Assembly: GCA_902772795.1 (NCBI GenBank)
Contig: CACYBZ010000274.1
Span: 1-6,414, forward strand
DNA: 6,414 nt
Direction: 5' to 3'
Source of the DNA: an uncultured Ruminococcus sp.
Lineage (GTDB): Bacteria; Bacillota; Clostridia; Oscillospirales; Acutalibacteraceae
A model generated the notes under the pieces. That model was given only the letters and a program-made list of their open reading frames with translations, did no database searches and had not been told where the DNA came from. Shown one piece after another: positions 1-5,050 of this stretch. The translations under genes and the position numbers were made by a program. Position 1 is the stretch's first letter, and each line of letters starts with the position of its first letter.

Positions 1-85
1 AAAAGTTTCGGTCAAGCCTTTTCAAAGGCTTGTGGGGTTCAGGGGCAAAGCCCCTGATGGGATTTTTAAGGGCAAAGCCCTTAAA
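1..85. repeat. Cluster of three inverted repeats (probable dispersed intergenic element)
   Basis: Three perfect palindromes follow one another: 13-20 with 25-32 (CAAGCCTT/AAGGCTTG, 4-nt loop), 39-46 with 50-57 (TCAGGGGC/GCCCCTGA, loop AAA) and 65-73 with 77-85 (TTTAAGGGC/GCCCTTAAA, loop AAA). The last two share the core GGGCAAAGCCC, so they look like diverged copies of one unit. From memory, very similar strings (GTCAAGCCTTTTCAAAGGCTTG, GGGGCAAAGCCCC) are scattered between genes in Ruminococcus-like genomes, which suggests a dispersed non-coding repeat. A single window cannot prove copy number. The element appears to start at or beyond the left edge. Confidence 0.75.
65..85 (-). terminator. 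Candidate terminator hairpin after the operon
   Basis: A 9-bp perfect stem (65-73 with 77-85, GGGC/GCCC at the loop end) closes a 3-nt loop just 3 nt past the stop codon of the last gene. On the minus strand the stem is not followed by a T-run, so it is not a textbook intrinsic terminator. It may instead protect the 3' end, or act together with the next two hairpins. Confidence 0.4.
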
Positions 86-87
86 CA

Positions 88-417
88 CTAAAACAGTTCG
101 ATGGCTACTGCACCGTATCTGTCAATCTGTTCTTTTGCATAATATGCATACATATCTTCGTATGAACAAGCTTCATCAGTACGATAACCCATACTTGTCT
201 TGTCAAAGTGCCGATAAAGTTCTTTGAAATCTGCATAAATATGCAACGCATACACTTTTACCCTGAGTTTTTCTCCTGTTTCGGTCTGCGTGAACTCTAT
301 TTCGTCCATAGGTCTGATTTTCTGCCTTTTCTCATCATAAAGACGCAGTTCTATGGTTTTTAGCCTTTGTTTTATCTGTTCAAACGGTTCTTTGTACAAC
401 TTCATCGTATGCAACAT
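88..417 (-). CDS. ASCH domain protein
   Basis: This 109-residue cytoplasmic protein is a single ASCH domain, a PUA-like beta-barrel fold linked to RNA binding; the related YqfB is an N4-acetylcytidine amidohydrolase. The N-terminus MKLYKEPFEQIK (5-16) is followed by the core motif LKTIELRLYDEKRQKI (19-34). Lys20, Glu23 and Arg25 match the K-x-x-E-x-R of the ASCH signature GxKxxExR, but the leading Gly is replaced by Arg18. DEIEF (38-42) and VKVYALHIYADFKELY (53-68) are as in other family members, and the C-terminus YGAVAIELF closes the barrel. The start at 417 is chosen by its ribosome binding site and 1-nt spacing from the previous stop. The gene is the last in the operon, ending a few bases before the inverted repeats. 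The precise substrate is unknown; I would not call it an amidohydrolase. Confidence 0.88.
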   Translation of the reverse strand: MLHTMKLYKEPFEQIKQRLKTIELRLYDEKRQKIRPMDEIEFTQTETGEKLRVKVYALHIYADFKELYRHFDKTSMGYRTDEACSYEDMYAYYAKEQIDRYGAVAIELF

Positions 418-418
418 T

Positions 419-643
419 TTATTCCACCATATATACTGTCTGATTGTTTTCAATAGCGGACAGTATTTTTTCTATTTTTACAATAGCAAGTTTTTTATCT
501 GCATACAATCCCAGTATACTGGCTGTTCCTTCAGTGTAACCGAAGAGGGCAAATTTTGCTTCTTTGCCTCCGCAGATATTTTTTTCAATGGCAAATTTAC
601 TAAAATCACCCAATATTTCCTTGTTTTGTGACAGAACAAACAT
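419..643 (-). CDS. Small uncharacterised protein, 74 residues
   Basis: I do not recognise a named family with confidence. The product begins MFVLSQNKEIL and carries EAKFALFGYTEG, then ILGLYADKKLAIVKIEKILSAI and ends VYMVE. This layout (a short Met-x-Val-x-Ser-Gln start, a strand, Leu-Gly-x-Tyr, an amphipathic helix and a short acidic end) resembles small alpha/beta proteins of 70-90 residues that I recall as common in clostridial genomes and phages, with the pattern 'LGxYxxxxxAxxVLxxI'. It has no signal peptide, membrane helix or Cys-rich motif, so it is probably cytoplasmic. The start at 643 lies 4 nt after the DUF2809 stop, and the stop at 419 lies 1 nt before the ASCH gene start, so it is part of the same transcript. 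It is likely a real gene because of this packing. Confidence 0.75.
   Translation of the reverse strand: MFVLSQNKEILGDFSKFAIEKNICGGKEAKFALFGYTEGTASILGLYADKKLAIVKIEKILSAIENNQTVYMVE
424..428 (-). promoter_or_regulatory. Ribosome binding site that fixes the ASCH gene start
   Basis: GGTGG (428-424), inside the last codons of the 74-residue gene, lies 6 nt before the ATG at 417. The alternative starts at 453 (inside the upstream gene) and 405 have no such site. It is a weak, one-mismatch match to GGAGG. Confidence 0.5.
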
Positions 644-647
644 AATC

Positions 648-1043
648 TCATTTCCTTTCAATTGACAATTTTTTTCTGTATAAATATTCATAGATTCCCG
701 TCAGGATACACCCTATAGCATAGGCGACAATATCCCAGAAGCTGAAACCGTTACCGATAGCAATTCGCAAGGCATAATTCTGAATATTGAGAATATCTAC
801 AATATGAATATATTGCAGACATTCTACAAATACCGCAAAAATAAAGACATACAGCGAAAGTAACGGGTATTTTTCAGGAATGAAAATTCTGATAAACGTA
901 TAAAGCAGAATGACGACTAGAGTATCACCGCCGTAGGGACGAATCAGTTCATCATTAACATATTTGGCAATGTAAATTTCTACCCCGAAAAGTATTACTG
1001 TGATGCAAAGATACAGCAATCGCTTTTTAAGTTTTTGGTTCAT
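648..1043 (-). CDS. DUF2809 family small membrane protein
   Basis: This 131-residue protein has about four transmembrane helices, at roughly 8-27, 40-56, 60-77 and 100-121. It matches the DUF2809 pattern: an RPYGGDTLVVILLY segment (35-48), ECLQYIHIVDIL (74-85) and a C-terminal GNGFSFWDIVAYAIGC (97-112). No biochemical function is established for the family. Some databases label it 'ribosomal maturation YjgA family', which does not fit an integral membrane protein and should not be trusted. The ATG lies inside the end of the GT-C gene (17-nt overlap) with AGGT 7-8 nt upstream, so the two are probably co-translated. Whether it helps the GT-C enzyme is unknown. Confidence 0.85.
   Translation of the reverse strand: MNQKLKKRLLYLCITVILFGVEIYIAKYVNDELIRPYGGDTLVVILLYTFIRIFIPEKYPLLSLYVFIFAVFVECLQYIHIVDILNIQNYALRIAIGNGFSFWDIVAYAIGCILTGIYEYLYRKKLSIERK
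651..658 (-). promoter_or_regulatory. Ribosome binding site that fixes the 74-residue gene's start
   Basis: AAAGGAAA (658-651) forms the last codons of the DUF2809 gene and lies about 9 nt before the ATG at 643. A longer in-frame start at 691 would overlap the upstream gene by 44 nt without a comparable site, so 643 is preferred. Confidence 0.65.
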
Positions 1044-2625
1044 GCGGTTTACCTACTTTCCGTACGCTGTTTTTGAAAAATTCGGAATTCCAGAAAAGAA
1101 TGATTCCATCAACGGCAGTGATAATAAAAAGCGGTGTGAAATTATAAAGATAGCGGGAACGTGTTTCCCATATGGAGAAAAACAGAATAACACCGAATAT
1201 TATTCCATGAATCAGAGTAATTTTGTCAGGACGGATTTTTTTCAGATAAAAATATCCTGAACAACAAATTCCCATAAGCATACACATATGATAGACACTG
1301 CTGTATGTTCGGAAAGCTTCATAATGTTCGCCATCGTTGAGTACAAATTCAAAAAGAATATTTTCTTCTTCCATTATTTTACCGTGACTGTCGAAACGGT
1401 TAAGATGATGTTGAATATAATAAGTTCCGTCACTCCATGTATAAATAAGTTTACGGTAAAGATGTTTGATTGTACCGTCAACCCCCATAAGAGAAAGACG
1501 TTTTTGAATTTCCTTTTTGTCCGCCTGCTTTTTCTGGTCATAATTGCCTGCACGGGCAGTAAAGGACGCATCTTTCTGATTGAATCCGCCATTGCCGTCA
1601 AGTCCCATCATAATCCAGTGTTCAACAGGATATTTTTCGGCATAAAGTTTTTCATCTGAAACAATATCCAGAGAATCGATAAAAATATTGATGCTCAAAA
1701 TCAATACTAAAGTTGTCATTATGATACACAAAATAGAGAGTAAGGACTTTTTGATATTTCCGCAAAGAAAAATATACACTACTGCACCGATAAGCACAAT
1801 AAAAAGACTACCTTTGATAACATAGCCGATAGCAATAAATATACCGCTGAAAAAAAAACATATGGTAGATACATGAAAATCATGTTTATTTTGTTTCAGC
1901 CTTTCCTGTCCTTTTATCACAAAGTAAATAGAAATTACCGTGAACGGAATACTTAACGAATCACTGTAGTAGTAAGCCGTGTAAGTGTAGTAGGGAAGAA
2001 ACAGTATACAACAGGCTAATGTAAGAAAAGCACCTTTGTAACCAAAAATTTTTTTGGCAATCAGGAAGGTAAAAATAACGGAAACATGGATAAACACTGT
2101 ATTCAGAATAACAGGGGCAAAAGTGGAAACATTGCCGAAAATCAGATAAACAGCACGATAGTAGAACGAAAGAATAATTAGAATACCATTATTGTTGGTA
2201 TAGCGTGCCATGTAATCATAACGTCCTTTGGGCAGTCCCTGATACATATTGTCAAAATTACCGTTTCTGGCGAAATTTCGGGCGATAGTGTCAATGGTCA
2301 TCCAGTCTGTGACGGGTTTACTTATCAGAAAATAACCAAGTGTCAGCTGAAGAATAAACATCAGCGCAATACCGATTATAGAAAGAATAATCAATTCTTT
2401 GCGATTAAGATGGAAAGCCCGAATCTGACTGCGTATTGTCTTAACGATATGTTCGGAATAGTAAGACTGTTTTGCTTTGATGAACAGAAAAAAAAGCAAA
2501 ACGGTAAAGAAAAGAGAATGAATATCCTTAAAAATAACAGTAGATGCACCAATGAAAATCAATGCAAAAATGATGGCAAACGTATAACAGAAAATAATAT
2601 TACTTCTTAATTTAAACTTATTCAT
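1027..2625 (-). CDS. GT-C / GT39-like polytopic glycosyltransferase
   Basis: This 532-residue membrane protein resembles PMT/ArnT-type GT-C enzymes, which use a polyprenyl-phosphate sugar on the outer face of the membrane. After two N-terminal helices (about 10-50) and a basic loop, a third helix leads to the first outer loop, TDWMTIDTIARNFA (106-119). Its Asp107 or Asp112 are candidates for the catalytic or metal-binding acid. The loop continues to RYTNNNGILI (141-150). Further helices fill 150-315. A soluble segment holds HWIMMGLDGNGGFN (336-349) and LIYTWSDGTYY (393-403), features I associate with Gram-positive members of this group. The C-terminus has the conserved-looking ETRSRYLYNFTPLFI (487-501). 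GGAG lies 9 nt before the ATG. It follows the previous gene by 67 nt, and its last 17 nt overlap the next gene. The acceptor and sugar are unknown. Confidence 0.85.
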   Translation of the reverse strand: MNKFKLRSNIIFCYTFAIIFALIFIGASTVIFKDIHSLFFTVLLFFLFIKAKQSYYSEHIVKTIRSQIRAFHLNRKELIILSIIGIALMFILQLTLGYFLISKPVTDWMTIDTIARNFARNGNFDNMYQGLPKGRYDYMARYTNNNGILIILSFYYRAVYLIFGNVSTFAPVILNTVFIHVSVIFTFLIAKKIFGYKGAFLTLACCILFLPYYTYTAYYYSDSLSIPFTVISIYFVIKGQERLKQNKHDFHVSTICFFFSGIFIAIGYVIKGSLFIVLIGAVVYIFLCGNIKKSLLSILCIIMTTLVLILSINIFIDSLDIVSDEKLYAEKYPVEHWIMMGLDGNGGFNQKDASFTARAGNYDQKKQADKKEIQKRLSLMGVDGTIKHLYRKLIYTWSDGTYYIQHHLNRFDSHGKIMEEENILFEFVLNDGEHYEAFRTYSSVYHMCMLMGICCSGYFYLKKIRPDKITLIHGIIFGVILFFSIWETRSRYLYNFTPLFIITAVDGIILFWNSEFFKNSVRKVGKPHEPKT

Positions 2626-2692
2626 AGCAACAGACTCCGATAGTTATCTTTAAGCGGAAATGATTTTTTCAACGTTTTCAGGGATAAATAAC
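2626..2692 (-). other. 67-nt intergenic gap, largest inside the operon
   Basis: It lies between the LPG_synthase_TM stop and the GT-C start. It holds the GGAG ribosome binding site (2638-2635). A TTGAAA occurs in it, but no good -10 follows at the right distance. There is no stable hairpin with a T-run, so I see neither a clear internal promoter nor a terminator, and read-through is expected. Confidence 0.5.
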
Positions 2693-3718
2693 TTACTGTT
2701 TCTTGTGTGAGGTGAGCAACGAAAAGGGAAAACAAAGAATAATCACACCGTAATAAGTAATCGTACGCCAAAGAAGTAAGGCGGATTTCAGACGTTTTTT
2801 TCCAAAAAAAAGTGCAAAAAATACAGAAAATGCCAGTTCAGATGCTCCTGTTGCTCCGGGAAGAGGCATCATAGCAGAAGCGATACTCACAAAAGACTGC
2901 GAACACAGCATATCTATTATATTTGTGTTATGTAATGAAAAACTGCGGTAAATACAGTAGGGTACCAGAAAAATAAAAAGTATCTGTATAAAAATCAATA
3001 TACAGGAACTCCATAAAAGAACAGGATTGTTGAGCAGACTTTTATTGGCATAATGAAACAGTTCGGTATGATGACGCAACACAGAAATTTTTTGTTCAGG
3101 GTTTTTGATGAATTTCAATTTTGACAACAGTTTTTGACATATTCTGATGAGCCATTCAGAAATTTTCTTGCTGAACGACAATACGACAACACCGCCTGTT
3201 ACGGTGATTTGGGAAACAAATCCCACGATTACACATAACCACAGCAAAGGTATTTGGACAGTTTGCCTGAAAAAGTCAAAGCGGATAATTAATGCCAGTA
3301 CACTCAATATGGTGGAAACTATCTGGAAAATCACAAACTTTTGTGTCATGCAGGAGGTGGAAAAACCCGCTTCAATGTTTTTCTGCGAGAGAAATATCAC
3401 TTGCATAGGTTGTCCACCTGACGCTGAAGGTGTGACGGCACTGAAAAAACTTCCGATAAAGGAACTTTTCAGACCGTCAAAAAAAGTAAAGTTTTGATAC
3501 TGTTGTCGGATATACAGAAATGTCAGTAAAGAATCAATCAGCATATTGCCAAGCTGACAGCCTGTTGCCATTATCAGCCACCATGCGTTGACGGAAATGT
3601 CAGAATGAATCAAATCAAGCAATCCGTTATCCGAAAGGCAGAAATACACAATCAGTGTGACAGAAATCACAATCACAAATAAATTGAATATCGTAACAGC
3701 AATATTTTTTTTTCGCAA
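2693..3718 (-). CDS. LPG_synthase_TM (YbhN / MprF-flippase-like) integral membrane protein
   Basis: This 341-residue polytopic membrane protein belongs to the lysylphosphatidylglycerol synthase transmembrane family (formerly UPF0104), which includes the flippase domain of MprF. Two family hallmarks are visible: FFSAVTPSASGGQPMQ (about 91-106) and the Pro/Gly motif MPLPGATGASE (284-294) near the C-terminus. Hydrophobic helices lie at about 8-28, 45-70, 85-105, 125-147, 157-182, 233-258, 270-300 and 313-334, with a basic cytoplasmic-looking loop at 184-215. The soluble aminoacyl-transferase domain of full MprF is absent, so lipid aminoacylation is not expected; stand-alone members are thought to move or bind lipids. 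The start is TTG, chosen by its ribosome binding site. The gene begins 36 nt after the serpin stop. A role in moving the glycolipid made by the first gene is inference from context. Confidence 0.87.
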   Translation of the reverse strand: MRKKNIAVTIFNLFVIVISVTLIVYFCLSDNGLLDLIHSDISVNAWWLIMATGCQLGNMLIDSLLTFLYIRQQYQNFTFFDGLKSSFIGSFFSAVTPSASGGQPMQVIFLSQKNIEAGFSTSCMTQKFVIFQIVSTILSVLALIIRFDFFRQTVQIPLLWLCVIVGFVSQITVTGGVVVLSFSKKISEWLIRICQKLLSKLKFIKNPEQKISVLRHHTELFHYANKSLLNNPVLLWSSCILIFIQILFIFLVPYCIYRSFSLHNTNIIDMLCSQSFVSIASAMMPLPGATGASELAFSVFFALFFGKKRLKSALLLWRTITYYGVIILCFPFSLLTSHKKQ

Positions 3719-3725
3719 AGTCAAG

Positions 3726-3731
3726 CTCCTT
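3726..3731 (-). promoter_or_regulatory. Ribosome binding site selecting a TTG start
   Basis: AAGGAG (3731-3726) is followed after 1 nt by one TTG (3724) and after 7 nt by a second in-frame TTG (3718). The 7-nt spacing makes 3718 the likely start. No in-frame ATG occurs until about residue 50, which would remove the first transmembrane helix. Confidence 0.75.
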
Positions 3732-3754
3732 AACTATCTGTTCACCCGATAATT

Positions 3755-5050
3755 TCAGACAACAGGATTGGTGATTGTCCCCAGCAAAACAGGAACATTA
3801 CATTCATTGTCTATGACGGCGTATACAAAAGGACGGTCAAAAACAACTGTATTCTTGGCTTCGTTTCCTTTCGGAACAGACGGATTTTCAGGTTTCGTTG
3901 TTTTGGTAATTCCGTTTTCTGAGATAGCTATCTTTACCGATTGTGTCATATCGTCAAGATACAGATTTTCCGCAAATCCTTTGGAAAAATCCGCATTCTC
4001 TGAAAACAGCGTTTTTATACCAAGACTATGCAATGTCTTTTTCAGACTGGCGGATTTTTCAAGGGAAAATTTGGGTATACTGACTTTTGCAAATACAGTA
4101 GGTTTGATTTGATTGGGAATGTCCAGTAATTTATCATAGGAAAGTGTGGCTATGTACTCCTGCAAGGTAACATCATCATCGGGAATAATACATAACAGTT
4201 TACAGGGAATATTTCTGAACTCTTTGACAAATGCAGTAGCATTATCCGTCTTTATTGTCCGTTCTACACTTTCCAGATATTCCGCACTGACTTTTTTCTT
4301 GTCAGCAGTGACAAATTCCCCTTGATGAACAGCTGAGTCCGCATAATCGTTCAGCCAGTAATCACTTACCGCAACAGAACAGTCATTATACAAACGACAA
4401 GTCGTTTTGGTGTCGATAGTCCCCACAGGTAAGAGCTTTTCGGACTGAGTGCCGATATATTGTTTTATCAATGTATTGGTATCGCTGTCGGCGAAGTTTA
4501 TTCGGTAAAACGACATATTATAGAAATTATCATATTTTTGCAGAAAACTTCTTTTGACGGTTATTTTCTTATCTGTCCAGACAGTAGAGGTATCAAAGAC
4601 ACCATTGCCATCTTTGTTGAAAAAACGGATACGCTGAGAAATATAGGCACTGCACTGATTAATGATATCCGTTTCAAAATTGGCTTTACCCACAAAATTT
4701 TTCAGTTCTTTGAGTGTATCCTGAGCCGTGCCGTTTTCCATCGCTGAAAGTGAAAGCGATACGGAAAGTGGAGCAACAATCGTATTTTGTACAGCATAAT
4801 TTTCAGTCTTGAGCATTTTCAGACCAAGGTCCGTACTTTTGTTGATATAGGTACTGTATTCTTCGGGTTGTTTGGCAGAGGTAAGAAAATCGTATTGCGG
4901 AGAAGTATCGCTTTTCTGTACAGTAGAAAGCAGGTTGTCAGCATTGGGCAAGACAGTATTTTCCTCCTGACGGTCGCAGGCAGTGGATATCCATGCCAGA
5001 CATAGAATACAGAATCCTGTAATTGTTTTTTTGAAAATATTATTCTTCAT
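3755..5050 (-). CDS. Serpin family lipoprotein (surface-anchored serine protease inhibitor homologue)
   Basis: This 431-residue protein has a basic-hydrophobic signal peptide ending in STAC, so Cys25 is the predicted lipidation site; about 30 linker residues follow. The rest is a full-length serpin core. It has APLSVSLSLSAMENGTA (93-109, the SP-S shutter helix region), STVWTDKK (155-162), the shutter/breach stretch LYNDCSVAVSDYW (220-232), CIIPDDD (287-293), SIPKFSLE (324-331), ADFSKGF (353-359) and the C-terminal signature FDRPFVYAVIDN (404-415), then LLGTITNP. The reactive loop spans about 378-397. Its hinge ENGITKTTK keeps P17 Glu and P15 Gly, but has Ile at P14 and Lys at P12 and P9, where inhibitory serpins have Thr/Ser and small residues. 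The fold call is firm; protease inhibition is doubtful. By counting from the hinge, P1-P1' would be Lys-Gly (394-395), uncertain by about two residues. The gene overlaps the upstream glycosyltransferase gene by 11 nt. Confidence 0.9.
   Translation of the reverse strand: MKNNIFKKTITGFCILCLAWISTACDRQEENTVLPNADNLLSTVQKSDTSPQYDFLTSAKQPEEYSTYINKSTDLGLKMLKTENYAVQNTIVAPLSVSLSLSAMENGTAQDTLKELKNFVGKANFETDIINQCSAYISQRIRFFNKDGNGVFDTSTVWTDKKITVKRSFLQKYDNFYNMSFYRINFADSDTNTLIKQYIGTQSEKLLPVGTIDTKTTCRLYNDCSVAVSDYWLNDYADSAVHQGEFVTADKKKVSAEYLESVERTIKTDNATAFVKEFRNIPCKLLCIIPDDDVTLQEYIATLSYDKLLDIPNQIKPTVFAKVSIPKFSLEKSASLKKTLHSLGIKTLFSENADFSKGFAENLYLDDMTQSVKIAISENGITKTTKPENPSVPKGNEAKNTVVFDRPFVYAVIDNECNVPVLLGTITNPVV

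Noticed and set aside
40..56. Textbook rho-independent terminator
   Set aside because: The stem is GC-rich and perfect, but neither strand has a run of T directly after it, so I list it within the repeat cluster only.
1..85. CRISPR array or attachment site
   Set aside because: The palindromes differ in length and sequence, there are no regular spacers, and no integrase or cas gene is nearby.
30..227. Plus-strand open frame running out of the inverted repeats
   Set aside because: Its first third is the palindrome cluster and the rest is antisense to the ASCH gene. It is not a credible protein.
419..691. Longer 90-residue form of the small protein starting at 691
   Set aside because: It would overlap the DUF2809 gene by 44 nt and add a lysine/asparagine-rich extension. 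The ATG at 643 has a ribosome binding site and natural spacing.
1288..1659. Plus-strand open frame of 123 residues inside the GT-C gene
   Set aside because: It is antisense to a gene with clear family motifs and has a Phe-rich composition typical of reverse-complement reading of a membrane protein. No ribosome binding site or family match supports it.
2640..2675. Possible internal promoter (TTGAAA) before the GT-C gene
   Set aside because: No acceptable -10 follows at 16-18 nt; the best candidate resembles AGATAA. The region is simply AT-rich, so I do not call a promoter.
3147..3497. Plus-strand open frame of 116 residues opposite the LPG_synthase_TM gene
   Set aside because: It lies wholly antisense to a well-supported gene and shows no recognisable domain.
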